The notes beneath the pieces are model-generated. The model made no database searches. It saw only the letters and a list, made by a program, of their open reading frames with translations, and was not told where the DNA came from. Shown piece after piece: positions 51,599 through 61,800 of a DNA stretch of 64,000 bases. The stretch's first letter is position 1. The number at the start of each line of letters is the position of its first letter. The position numbers and the translations under genes are program-made. Source of the stretch: Clostridiaceae bacterium (GTDB taxonomy: Bacteria; Bacillota; Clostridia; Oscillospirales; Butyricicoccaceae). The stretch spans positions 1-64,000 of the forward strand of contig JAGZOP010000003.1 in the NCBI GenBank assembly GCA_018383195.1, written 5' to 3'.

Positions 51599-53824
51599 GT
51601 GCCATACCAGCCGGAAACCGGCCTGGGAGCGAAAAGCAACGATCCTTCCAGCTTTGTACCTTATAAAACGGCAGTGCAGGCCAGCGGATATGATGGCATC
51701 GGAATTGGTATTTTCAACGGCATCTGTGCGATTGACCTGGACAACTGCGTTTCAGACAGCGGCTATTACACCCAGACCGCCGCAGAAATTGTGGCCTTAA
51801 TGCACAGCTATACCGAGTACAGCCCCAGTGGAAACGGTCTGCACATCCTCTTTTCGGCAAAAGGCTTTCAGTATGATACCAAGCGATTTTACATTATGAA
51901 CCATCAGGCTGGAATCGAGGTTTATGTGACGGGAGCAACCAACAAATATGTCACCGTGACCGGAAACCGCTGTGAGGATTATGAGTATGGGGACCGGACC
52001 CAGGAGCTGCAAGTGTTACTGGACAAGTTCATGCGCAGGCCAGAGGTAGGCGCAGAAAATGCAATAAATGCAAAAAACTCTGATTTAAGCATGGAGCAGC
52101 TTCTGCAACTGGCAAAAAGCTGTAAGAATGAGGTAGCGTTCACAGCCCTTTGGAGCGGTTCGTTGGAGGGATATTCGTCCCCATCAGAGGCCGATCTGGC
52201 ACTGTGCAGTCATCTCGCCTTTTGGACAGGACGGGATGCTGCCAAGATGGACACTATGTTCCGACAGTCGGGATTGATGCGGGATAAATGGGACCGGCAG
52301 CAATCCGGCACAACGTATGGTGCAATCACCATTCAGAAGGCAATCGAGCATTGCCGGGAGATCTACACTCCAAAAGCGGAGCCGTCACCGGTTTTTCAAC
52401 CTATTGTTCCGCTGACGCCACAGTGGAGTGATCTGCCTGCATTTCCGGTAGACGCTCTCCCGGATGTGATTCGGAATTATGTGAGTGCAGTAGCTGAACA
52501 CAGCCAAACTGCCCCGGACATGGCAGCGGTGATCAGTCTGGGTGTGCTGGCTACCTGCTTACAAGGGAAATACAAGATAGAGGGAACGCCGGGATACTGT
52601 GAGCCTTTAAGCTTGTACACAGTGGTGATCGCCGCACCGGGGGAGCGAAAGTCCAGCGTCATGCGGGATATGACCACATTCCTCTATGAGTATGAGCAGG
52701 AATATAACAAGGCGCACAGCATGGAAATACGGGAAAACCATTTGCATCGGGAATCTCTGGAGCGCCAGATCTCTGGTCTGCAAAAGAAGCTGGAGCGCAA
52801 GGAAAGCCGGGAAATGGAGTTGGAGCTGCGGCAGCTTCAGGAGCAGCTGGAAGAAACTCCAGAACTAAAGCCGGTTCGCTTTTTTGCGGACGATTGTTCC
52901 AGTGAAGCGCTGACCAGCTTAATGGCAGCCAACAACGGAGTGTTCTCCGTGATCTCCACTGAGGGCGGCATCTTTGACATCATGGCAGGACGGTATTCTA
53001 ACAAATCCAACATTGATGTCTGGCTGAAAGGTCATTGTGGAGATGCCATTTATGTGGATCGAATGACCCGTGAAGCAGAGTGCATCATGCACCCGGCACT
53101 GTCGGCTATCCTCTCAATTCAGCCCAGTGTGCTGGACGAAATCATGTCCAATACCACCATGACCGGGCGGGGCTTGATTGCCCGCTTCCTGTATGCGTCC
53201 CCACCGTCCAGAATTGGCAGCCGAGTCTTTCGTACCCAGCCGATTCCGCCCGAAGCAACCGCCGCTTACCGCAGCTTGATTTTTCGCCTGATGGCTCTGC
53301 CGATTGGTGGGGATGCCCAGACAGTACACCTTTCAGAAAAAGCCTTTGACCTGATGGCTGACTATTTTCAGGAACATGAGAAGTTTCTGGTTGGCGAGGG
53401 GCAGGCAATTTCCGATTGGGCAAGCAAATATATCGGTGCCGTACTCCGGATTGCGGGACTGTTGCACTGTGCTGATATGGAAGATGACAAAGCAGAAGTG
53501 ACAGCTTCTACGATGAGCAAGGCGATTCAGATCGGCAAATACTTTCTGGCTCATTCCACCTACGCCTATTCTATGATGGGTACTGACTTGAGCATCCAGA
53601 AAGCCAAATTTGTCTTGGCAAAGCTGAAAAAGAAGAACATATCGGTGATCAAGCGTTCTGAGCTTTTTCAGATGTGCCGGGGAAAGTTTTTCAAGAAAAC
53701 GGAGGAGATTTTTCCGACTTTGGAATTACTGGAGGGGCATGGATACATCCGGCTGGAAGAACCGGAACGCCAGTCGGTAGGCAGACCAGCCGATGTGAAA
53801 ATCATCGTGAACCCCGCAGCATGA
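51599..53824 (+). CDS. PrimPol-DUF3987 replication protein, N-terminus interrupted
   Basis: 741 residues from a GTG at 51599. N-terminal primase-polymerase-like domain: GICAIDLDNCV carries the DxD metal pair, YSPSGNGLHILF the second motif, ATNKYVTVTGN the third. DUF3987 helicase-like part: P-loop-like APGERKSS (about residue 346), long coiled coil (about 365-425), FADDCSS and NTTMTGRGLIARFL. The natural start is most likely a TTG at 51515 (AGAGG ahead), which encodes the family's opening region, but codon 10 is TAA (51542-51544). So the conserved CCWKYEERNGRKTK strand is separated from any start. Confidence 0.85.
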   Translation: MPYQPETGLGAKSNDPSSFVPYKTAVQASGYDGIGIGIFNGICAIDLDNCVSDSGYYTQTAAEIVALMHSYTEYSPSGNGLHILFSAKGFQYDTKRFYIMNHQAGIEVYVTGATNKYVTVTGNRCEDYEYGDRTQELQVLLDKFMRRPEVGAENAINAKNSDLSMEQLLQLAKSCKNEVAFTALWSGSLEGYSSPSEADLALCSHLAFWTGRDAAKMDTMFRQSGLMRDKWDRQQSGTTYGAITIQKAIEHCREIYTPKAEPSPVFQPIVPLTPQWSDLPAFPVDALPDVIRNYVSAVAEHSQTAPDMAAVISLGVLATCLQGKYKIEGTPGYCEPLSLYTVVIAAPGERKSSVMRDMTTFLYEYEQEYNKAHSMEIRENHLHRESLERQISGLQKKLERKESREMELELRQLQEQLEETPELKPVRFFADDCSSEALTSLMAANNGVFSVISTEGGIFDIMAGRYSNKSNIDVWLKGHCGDAIYVDRMTREAECIMHPALSAILSIQPSVLDEIMSNTTMTGRGLIARFLYASPPSRIGSRVFRTQPIPPEATAAYRSLIFRLMALPIGGDAQTVHLSEKAFDLMADYFQEHEKFLVGEGQAISDWASKYIGAVLRIAGLLHCADMEDDKAEVTASTMSKAIQIGKYFLAHSTYAYSMMGTDLSIQKAKFVLAKLKKKNISVIKRSELFQMCRGKFFKKTEEIFPTLELLEGHGYIRLEEPERQSVGRPADVKIIVNPAA

Positions 53825-54075
53825 AACCGGAATTTTCTGCATTTATTGCATTTCCTGCACAGAGTTGCACTCTGGTATCGCACCACCGTCCCCATCGAAA
53901 AATCCACAGATTTGGAGATGGATGGTTCGGTAGAATCCGGTGGATTTTCCCGAACTGTGGGCGGCAGGATTGCTTGCAGAAGCAAGGATGCCGGACACAC
54001 CTGGTTTGCTGTGTGGATAGCACACGCAAGCCAGGGAGGCTCCCGCAGAAGCCGCATCCCCCTCGGAGAGCCCAC

Positions 54076-54136
54076 GATACTTTGCAGCCGCAGGATGAAA
54101 GTATCATAGTGGGTTATTACACTTCCGCAGGAAGTG
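54076..54136 (+). other. MobV-type origin of transfer (oriT)
   Basis: An 8-bp inverted repeat GATACTTT/AAAGTATC (54076-54083 with 54098-54105) is followed by CATAGTGGGTTATTAC and a small ACTTCC-GCA-GGAAGT hairpin (54121-54135). TAGTGGGTTA (54107-54116) fits the MobV nick-region consensus known from pMV158, with cleavage expected after TAGTGGG (54113/54114). It lies 63 bp ahead of the relaxase gene. The rest of the gap (53825-54075) holds no gene I can support. Confidence 0.75.
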
Positions 54137-54176
54137 CGCCCCGGCCCGCAGGCCGTACAAACGTGAAAGGAGCTCT

Positions 54177-55442
54177 ATGGCGAGAAACGACGGGATTGAC
54201 CGTACCAGCGCAAGAAATGTAAATCTGACTGCCGCCAAAATCGGTAATGCTCAGCGGCACAATGAACGAGAAAAGGAATCCTACACCAACCCAGATATTA
54301 TACCAGAACGCACCCCTCAGAACATCCATTTTAAGAAGCCTACTGCCGGATATGCAGAGATGTTTGCACAGATGGAAAAGGATGGTGTAATCTCCACTCG
54401 TGGCCTGAAAACGGATGCCAACCTTTACGGGGAACTGATTTTTGATGTCAACTCCGCCTACTTCTATAACCATGGTGGGTATGAGTTTGCCAAGCGATTT
54501 TATGAGGACGCTTACAGGGCTGCCGTAGAGATCGTGGGCGGCGAACAGTATATTCTCTCCGCTGTCATGCACGCCGATGAGCGTAACCGGGCCATGTCCG
54601 AAGCACTGGGGCAGGATGTATTCCATTATCATCTCCATGTGGTCTATGTTCCGGTTGTGGAGAAGCAGATCCTCTGGTCCAAGAGGTGCAAAGACAAGTC
54701 ACTTGTGGGAACTGTCAAGGAAACGATTATGCAGGTGAGCAGTAGTAAAAAATGGCTGTCTAAACCGGCATTGGACGAACAGGGAGTCCCTATTCTCCAG
54801 AAGAATGGCAAGCCGGTACTGCGGAAGTCTTACAGCGTCCTTCAGGATGATTTCTTCCAGGCCATGCGCAATGCCGGATATACTGATGTTGAACGTGGAG
54901 AACGGGGCAGTTCCGAAGAGCATTTGACCGTGACACAGTTCAAGGTGGAGCGGGAACAGGAGCGATTGGAACAACTCACAGAACAAACACAACAGAAAGA
55001 GCAGCAGGCAGCTTCTCTGGAAAAGAAGATTGAGAAGATTCAAAAACAGCAGATTGCCGTTCAGAAAGTGGAGCAAATAGAACCCCATGCCGTTCCATTT
55101 TCCTCAAAAGTCATGCTGGATCGTTCTGAATATGAAAATCTGGCAGCTGCGGCAAAGAAGTTCTATGTTCAGGAGCGCAAGGAATCCAAGCTACAAAAGG
55201 CTTTGGAAGCAGCGATGAAAATGATAAGTGAGTTGAAGGCAAAGGTCGCTGCACTGACCGAAGAACTGGCAGAGTACAAGTCCGTTCGTGGTCAGCTCAA
55301 CGCCGCAGGTTTAGAGCAGCAAAATGAACTTTTGCGGAATAAACTCCATCGTTACGAAACGGTGATAGAGCAAAATGGTTTGTGGAATTTGTTCCGACCC
55401 AATAGAAAAATAGATCACATGAGACAAGAAGAACGCCGGTAA
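54177..55442 (+). CDS. MobV-family relaxase (Mob/Pre)
   Basis: 421 residues. N-terminal relaxase: HNERE region, then the metal and catalytic motifs MHADERNRAM (H132, D134, E135) and FHYHLHVVYVPV (H150, H152, H154). From about residue 255 to 400 it is a long coiled coil rich in Gln, Glu and Lys, for dimerisation or coupling. It nicks at oriT so the element can be carried by a helper conjugation system; no coupling protein or T4SS is in the window. ATG after GTGAAAGGAGCTCT. Confidence 0.9.
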   Translation: MARNDGIDRTSARNVNLTAAKIGNAQRHNEREKESYTNPDIIPERTPQNIHFKKPTAGYAEMFAQMEKDGVISTRGLKTDANLYGELIFDVNSAYFYNHGGYEFAKRFYEDAYRAAVEIVGGEQYILSAVMHADERNRAMSEALGQDVFHYHLHVVYVPVVEKQILWSKRCKDKSLVGTVKETIMQVSSSKKWLSKPALDEQGVPILQKNGKPVLRKSYSVLQDDFFQAMRNAGYTDVERGERGSSEEHLTVTQFKVEREQERLEQLTEQTQQKEQQAASLEKKIEKIQKQQIAVQKVEQIEPHAVPFSSKVMLDRSEYENLAAAAKKFYVQERKESKLQKALEAAMKMISELKAKVAALTEELAEYKSVRGQLNAAGLEQQNELLRNKLHRYETVIEQNGLWNLFRPNRKIDHMRQEERR

Positions 55443-55525
55443 TATTTTCATTTGCCCTATCTGTATTTTGCGTACGGATAGGGCAAATTTTTGTTGTAGA
55501 CAGCGCAGAAAAACGGTGAATTTTG

Positions 55526-55554
55526 TTGATTTATCAATGCTGGATTGGTATAAT
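55526..55554 (+). promoter_or_regulatory. Promoter of the restriction operon
   Basis: TTGATT (55526-55531), 17-bp spacer, TATAAT (55549-55554). The -10 box touches a palindromic operator. Confidence 0.7.
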
Positions 55555-55583
55555 TGTTCTATGTTATAGAACATAGAACAATT
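55552..55583. promoter_or_regulatory. Operator of the restriction operon controller
   Basis: 12-bp perfect inverted repeat AATTGTTCTATG-N8-CATAGAACAATT, with a nested TTCTAT-GTT-ATAGAA; three overlapping half-sites of GTTCTAT/ATAGAAC. It covers the transcription start, ahead of an XRE gene: the layout of an autorepressor. Confidence 0.75.
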
Positions 55584-55601
55584 TGGGAAGGAGGTGCCGA
55601 A

Positions 55602-56021
55602 TTGCCTAACAAGGTGGCTGTAGATCAACAAGCCAAGGACATGATAATCGAACTTGGTTTATTGATTCGTGATTGCCGTGGAACGCTCAGCCAATCCCAA
55701 TTAGCAAAAAGGGTTGGTCTGCCCCGTTCCAACATGAAATATATAGAAGACGGTGTTAATGCTCCAACAGCGGAAGTCTATGACAAGCTGATTAAGGAGC
55801 TGAAGCCGGATCTGCAGACACGCCAGCGTATGGATCGGCTGTATATGGCGATTCGGAAAGTTCCCCCGCCGGATATTTGTCGGACTATCACACAAAACAA
55901 GGATTTAGTAGATGCAATGCGGAAGTTGGAAGGTTGTAATCTGACTCCCAGCCAGATTGAAAGTGTTGCCGCATTGTTTGCGTCTTTTCAAGAGAATAGA
56001 GAAGGAGAACCCATAAAATGA
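55602..56021 (+). CDS. XRE-type controller of the restriction operon
   Basis: 139 residues from a TTG at 55602 with an ideal site, GGAAGGAGGTGCCGAA. HTH near 23-75 (IRDCRGTLSQSQLAKRVGLPRSNMKYIEDG), then a helical tail. The stop overlaps the hsdM ATG (ATGA, 56018-56021), so the regulator and methyltransferase are co-translated. With the upstream operator, the gene looks like a C-protein analogue that times restriction after transfer (inference). Confidence 0.85.
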   Translation: MPNKVAVDQQAKDMIIELGLLIRDCRGTLSQSQLAKRVGLPRSNMKYIEDGVNAPTAEVYDKLIKELKPDLQTRQRMDRLYMAIRKVPPPDICRTITQNKDLVDAMRKLEGCNLTPSQIESVAALFASFQENREGEPIK

Positions 56022-58837
56022 GAGATAAGTATTTTTACGAAGTTATGTTTGATGATACGTCCATTGACGTAAGCAAGGAAGTCGGGCTGGTCTGGTCCAT
56101 TGCCAACTCCCTCCGTGGTGCTTATACCTCGGATAAATATAAGGACGTTATTATCCCCATGGTCATCATCCGCCGGTTTGAGTGCGCCCTGGAGGCTACC
56201 AAAGATGCAGTTGTAGCAAAGCATAAGCAGAACCCCAACCTCCCTGCTGCGCTCCTTTGCCAGGTTTCCAAGTACCCCTTTTACAACACCAGCGAGTTTA
56301 CTCTTAAACGCCTTCTGGATGACAGCGACAGCATTGCGTCCAATCTTAAGTCTTACATTGAAGGCTTTTCCGCCAACATCCAGTTGATTCTAGAAAAACT
56401 GCTGAAATTCAGTACTCAGATCGACAAGATGGACAAGAGCAACCGCCTTTACAGCGTGGTTAAAAAGTTCTCCGATTTGGATTTGTACCCTGCCCATGTA
56501 GACAGCATGAAGATGGGCTACATTTTCGAGGATATTATCCGTCGTTTTTCTGAAAACGCCGAGGCCGGTGATCACTATACGCCCCGTGAAGTGATTCGTC
56601 TGATGGTCAATGTACTGCTGGCAGAGGGCTGCAACGACCTGTTGACGGATGAGGGTAAAATTGCCACCGTACTGGATGCTGCCTGTGGTTCGGGCGGTAT
56701 GCTGTCCACTACCTATGATTTCCTGCGCCGCAAAAATCCCTATGTGGATGTGCGCTTGTTTGGACAGGAAATCAATCCCGAATCCTACGCCATTTGTCTG
56801 GCAGATATGCTCATCAAAGGCCAGGATGTGAAAAACATCATGGGTGATGAGGAAGCCAACACCCTGAAAACGGACTGCTTCCCGGATCAGAAGATGCGGC
56901 TGGTGATTATGAATCCCCCGTTTGGTACACCATGGGGTGGCAAAGATGCACCGGAAGGACAAGAGAAGAAAGTCCGTGAGGAAAACAAGAAGGGCGGGCG
57001 GTTTGAGCACGGTTTTCCCGGAACCGGTGACGCCCAGCTGCTGTTCATGCAGCACGCCATCAATAAGCTGGATGAGAAAAACGGGCGTGCAGCGATCATT
57101 ACCAATGGTTCGCCTCTTTTCTCCGGCGGAACCACCAGCGGTGAAAGCCAGATTCGGCGCTGGATGCTGGAGGAAGATTTAATAGAAGCCATTATTGCCC
57201 TGCCTACCCAGCTTTTCTATAACACCGACATCGGTATTTATATCTTTATTCTGTCTCGCAATAAGCGCCCTGACCGCCGTGGAAAGGTGCAGCTGATCAA
57301 TGCGGTGGATATGTGGAAGCCCCTGCGCAAATCTTTGGGCAAAAAGCGCCGTGAAATCGACCGGGATAGCATGGTAAAAATCACCGAGCTGTACTCCAAC
57401 TTTGAGGAAAACCAGTACTGCAAGATTTTCCCCAACAAGGAGTTTATGTACAAGGAGTATGCGGTCTATCAGCCGTTGCAGCGCCGGGGTGTGCTGGATG
57501 CGGAGAGCATCGAGCGGCTGCGGACCAGCAGTTACTTCACCAGTAACTCCAGCATTTTCAATGAGACGGATTTTGAGCAGTTGAAAGAGATGAACCCCCG
57601 CAGTGCTGCCGACGAGAAGAAATACCAGAAATATCTGGCGGGCCAGCAGTTTGTGACGGATGTGTTGACCATTCTGGAAGCCAACCGCTCTGACCGTGTG
57701 TTTATGGATTATGGCGAGTTTGAAAAGTATCTGAAATCACTGCTGGGCAAGGTCGAGGGGATGTCTGCCAGCCGGTTGACTGGCATTGCCATGGTGCTGG
57801 CGGTGATGGACAAAACCGCCGTGGTGCAAAAAGACCGAAAAGGCGAAATAATCAAGGACACTACCACTAAGGACACCGAGATCATCAAGCTCACCCAGGA
57901 CCCGGAAAAATATTTTGAGGCGGAAGTATATCCCCATGTACCTGACGCTATCTGGTTGTATGAATTTGATCCTTCTAAAAAGGTAAGCGTTTCAAATAGA
58001 GAGCGTATAGGTGCGGAAATAGCCTTTACACAATATTTTTATGAATATAGTAGAAACGACACCGCCCAAGGAATTCACAATAAAATTGCGCAAAATACAG
58101 TTGCTTTGCAACATATATTTTCTGTTAATGATGTTGAGCAAAGAAATTTGGACGCTTTGATTTCTACTTATGAAGATCAACTTCAATTGGGGAAAAAATA
58201 CCGTGATTTATTTGTTTTGGAAACACTTTTGCGAGGCCTTGACCCAACGGTAGAATTGAAAGATAGCGGTTTAATCTGGTTTGGAAAGATTCCTGCTCAT
58301 TGGGAAGTTAAGCGTATAAAGTATGTTATCAAACAGGGAAACGACGGGATAAAAGTAGGACCTTTTGGGAGCGCTCTAACAAATGAAGTTGTAAGTGCTG
58401 ACGATGGGCAATTTAAAGTATATGGCCAAGCCAATTTGATTCGTAGAGATTTCGAATATGGTGATAATTTCGTTACAGAGGACAACTATTTGCGCTTAAA
58501 GAATTATGAAGTGCTTCCCTATGATATTGTAGTTTCTATGATGGGTACAATTGGAAAATGCTGTGTAGTTCCAGAGGGTATTTCTCCTGGAATTATGGAT
58601 TCACATCTTATTAAAGTGCGCTTATCAAGTTTAATGTTCCCTCAATATTTTGAATACTTGTATGAGAGTGAAGCTGTATATGAGCAACTTTTACTGAAAT
58701 CTAAAGGTTCAATAATGAACGGACTAAATTCGACTATTGTAAAAAATGTTTATATGGTAGTCCCGCCTGTCGAAGAACAGATTGCTATTTGCAGATATAT
58801 TAATGAGCATTTATCTGATGCGGTGGAGGTGAAGTAA
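56018..58837 (+). CDS. hsdM: Type I methyltransferase HsdM fused to half-HsdS
   Basis: 939 residues; HsdM is usually 500-650. The N-terminal HsdM domain and N6-adenine methyltransferase core are intact: DAACGSGGM (220-228) and NPPFG (299-303). From about residue 650 the DNA turns AT-rich and the protein runs into an HsdS-like module: KDSGLIWFGKIPAHWEVKRIKYV (about 747-769) is the start of a target-recognition domain, ending with VPPVEEQIAICRYI, the dimer helix. Only one TRD is present and no other hsdS follows, so the fusion must supply specificity, probably as a dimer that reads a split palindrome. Confidence 0.88.
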   Translation: MRDKYFYEVMFDDTSIDVSKEVGLVWSIANSLRGAYTSDKYKDVIIPMVIIRRFECALEATKDAVVAKHKQNPNLPAALLCQVSKYPFYNTSEFTLKRLLDDSDSIASNLKSYIEGFSANIQLILEKLLKFSTQIDKMDKSNRLYSVVKKFSDLDLYPAHVDSMKMGYIFEDIIRRFSENAEAGDHYTPREVIRLMVNVLLAEGCNDLLTDEGKIATVLDAACGSGGMLSTTYDFLRRKNPYVDVRLFGQEINPESYAICLADMLIKGQDVKNIMGDEEANTLKTDCFPDQKMRLVIMNPPFGTPWGGKDAPEGQEKKVREENKKGGRFEHGFPGTGDAQLLFMQHAINKLDEKNGRAAIITNGSPLFSGGTTSGESQIRRWMLEEDLIEAIIALPTQLFYNTDIGIYIFILSRNKRPDRRGKVQLINAVDMWKPLRKSLGKKRREIDRDSMVKITELYSNFEENQYCKIFPNKEFMYKEYAVYQPLQRRGVLDAESIERLRTSSYFTSNSSIFNETDFEQLKEMNPRSAADEKKYQKYLAGQQFVTDVLTILEANRSDRVFMDYGEFEKYLKSLLGKVEGMSASRLTGIAMVLAVMDKTAVVQKDRKGEIIKDTTTKDTEIIKLTQDPEKYFEAEVYPHVPDAIWLYEFDPSKKVSVSNRERIGAEIAFTQYFYEYSRNDTAQGIHNKIAQNTVALQHIFSVNDVEQRNLDALISTYEDQLQLGKKYRDLFVLETLLRGLDPTVELKDSGLIWFGKIPAHWEVKRIKYVIKQGNDGIKVGPFGSALTNEVVSADDGQFKVYGQANLIRRDFEYGDNFVTEDNYLRLKNYEVLPYDIVVSMMGTIGKCCVVPEGISPGIMDSHLIKVRLSSLMFPQYFEYLYESEAVYEQLLLKSKGSIMNGLNSTIVKNVYMVVPPVEEQIAICRYINEHLSDAVEVK

Positions 58838-58838
58838 T

Positions 58839-61800
58839 GTGGCAATTAGAAGTGGACAATTAAAAGAAAAAACTGACTACCAAACTTATATTCTCGAAAT
58901 GTTGCGGGAGGAAAATGGCTATCAGGTGCGCCCCTCGACTACGTATGATCCCGGCTACGGCATGGATGTTGAGCTACTGTTCTCCTTTTTGCAAGCCACC
59001 CAGCCGGATGCATTGGCACGGTTGGAAAAGCTCTATGGCGGCAAGACCCGCCAGACCATCCTCAACTACATCAATAATGAGGTCAACAAGAAAAGCCGCA
59101 GCCTGCTGGATGTGCTGAAGCACGGTGTGGAGTTTGATAACGGTGTATCCCTGACCCTCATGTACCGCAAACCTGCCACTACCTTCAACCAAAAAGCGGA
59201 GGCGCTGTATCAGCAGAATGTACTCTCGGTGATGGAGGAAGTCTGGCACAAAGAGGGCGAACGCATTGATCTTGTGATTTTCCTCAATGGCATTGCTATT
59301 TTTACTTTTGAGCTGAAATGCAACACCAGTGGACAGAACTATGAGGATGCGATCCGTCAGTATAAGTTTGAGCGAGATTATAAGACCCGACTGCTGAAAT
59401 TCAAGGCGGGCTGCCTGGCTCACTTCGCCATGGACTTGAACGAAGTGTATATGTGCACCAATCTGAAAGGAAAATCTTCCTTCTTTCTGCCGTTCAACAA
59501 AGGCTGCGGTGTTGGGATTCACTCTGGCAAGGGCAACCCCCACAACGAAAACGGCATCAATGTTTCTTATATGTGGGAAGATATCCTCAAAAAAGATACG
59601 GTGCTATATCTGATTGATAAAATCATATTCCTGCAAAAGGAGACCAAGAAAGACCCGGATACCGGAAAGCGTGTCACCAAGGAAACGCTGATTTTCCCCC
59701 GTTATCATCAGTTCAATGCCGTGCGCAAGCTGGTGGCAAATGTAGTAGAACATCACAGCGAGAAAAACTATCTCATTGAGCACTCGGCGGGCAGCGGCAA
59801 AACCAATACCATTGCATGGTTGGCCCACCGTCTTGCCTCCTTGCACGACAGGGAAAACAAAGTCATTTTTGATACGGTCTGCATTATCACTGACCGTATC
59901 GTGGTAGACCGACAGCTTCAGAATGCCGTACTGTCACTGGAGCACAAGGCTGGTCTGATCAAGGTCATGGACGAAAAATGCACGTCCAAAGATCTTGCGG
60001 ATGCCCTCAACGGCAATACAAAAATTATTGTGACTACCATCCACAAGTTCATGTACATTCAGGAACTTGTGCAGGAGCTGAAAAGCAAGACTTTTGCCGT
60101 AATCATCGACGAGGCGCATTCCTCTACCGCCGGAACTGCCATGGAGGCGGTGACGTATGCTCTTTCGGAGAGCCGCAAACTGAACGAGGCCACCCCTGTA
60201 GATGTATCGGAAGAAGAAAAATCTATGGCCGATATTATCGAGGACGAAATTGCCCGCAGTGGAAAGCAACCCAATGTTTCCATGATCGCCTTTACCGCAA
60301 CCCCGAAACCGACTACCTTACAGCTGTTCGGCTGCTTGAATGAAGAAGGAAAAAAGGTCGCTTTTGACCTATATTCTATGAAACAGGCGATTGAGGAAGG
60401 CTTTATTCTGGATGTGCTGCAAAACTATGTGACCTATAAGACCTATTTTGAAATTAACAAGGCCATCGAGGATGATCCGGAGCTGGAAACTATTGCCGCA
60501 AAGCGTAAGATTGCCAAGTATATTGAACTGCACGATACAAACATCGCCCAGAAAGTGGAAATCATCATTGAGCACTTCAAAAACAGAATCATGCAGGAAT
60601 TGGGCGGCAAAGCAAAAGCCATGGTCATTACTTCATCACGGCAGGCAGCGGTCAAATACCGGAACGAGTTTGAAACCTATATTTCCAAGCATGGGTACAC
60701 GGGTATTCGCGCATTGGTGGCGTTTTCAGGCAAGGTCTCTCTGGACGGACACGAATACACCGAAGCAGTGATGAACGGCATAAAGGAAGAAGATTTGCCG
60801 GAAGTGTTTGACAGCAACAGCTATCAGGTGCTGTTGGTGGCGAATAAGTATCAAACAGGCTTTGATCAGCCGAAGCTCTGTGCCATGTATGTGGACAAAC
60901 GTCTGCGGGGAGTTAATGCTGTGCAGACCCTTTCTCGCTTGAACCGTATTTGTGCGCCCTATGATAAGAAAACCTTTGTGCTGGATTTCAAAAATGAATA
61001 TGAAGATATTCAAGCGTCCTTTGCCCCATTCTATACTGAGACAATTCTAAACGAGACGATCACCCCTTCGGATATCAGAACGGTGGAAGCTCAGGTGGAT
61101 CAGTATAATTTCCTGGATATTGACGATATTGAGGAATTTAACGGATACCTGTATCAGGATAAACGAACCTCTAAAGAAAAGGCTCGGATGTGGGCTCTGC
61201 TGGATAAATCCCTGCAAATCATCAATCGCCACCCGGAACTGGAAAAGTTGGAAATTCGTGCAACTATCAAGCGTTTCTTGCGGTTTTACAGTTTCCTGAT
61301 TCAGGCAACCTGCTTTGAAAGCGTGGATCTGCACAAGAAGTACAATTTCCTTTCATACCTGGTTAAGGAGATCGAAGTGGGCAGCGGTGGAAATGATTTT
61401 GACATTGCGGACAAAATCACTGCCTCTAATTTCCGTCAGAAAAAGACTGGGGAAAACACACACGAGATTGAATCCAAGCCGGAGGTTAGCCTGCCGACAC
61501 CCAATGAGGTCTTTATGGATGAGGCCGTGAAAAAGAAGCTGTCCGAGATCATCGACGAGATCAATGCAGCGTATAACAAGAATTTTGATGTTGATGTGGC
61601 CTCCAAGTCCGCTCTGCAAATGAGGGATATTTTGCTGAAGAATGGACATCTGAGGGACAGTGCACGGAATAACTCACTGAAAGATTTTCGCTTTGCCTAT
61701 TTTGACGCCGTGCAGGACGCCCTGATTGCTGGGTATGAACAGAATCAGGACTTCTTTGCCCTTCTGCTTGATAACGACGAAAAGAAGCGGGAACTGATGC

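Noticed and set aside
53821..54222. 133-codon frame starting in the ATGA overlap after the PrimPol gene
   Set aside because: The overlap is suggestive, but the product is Arg/Pro/His/Cys-rich, crosses oriT and overlaps the relaxase start; non-coding is more likely.
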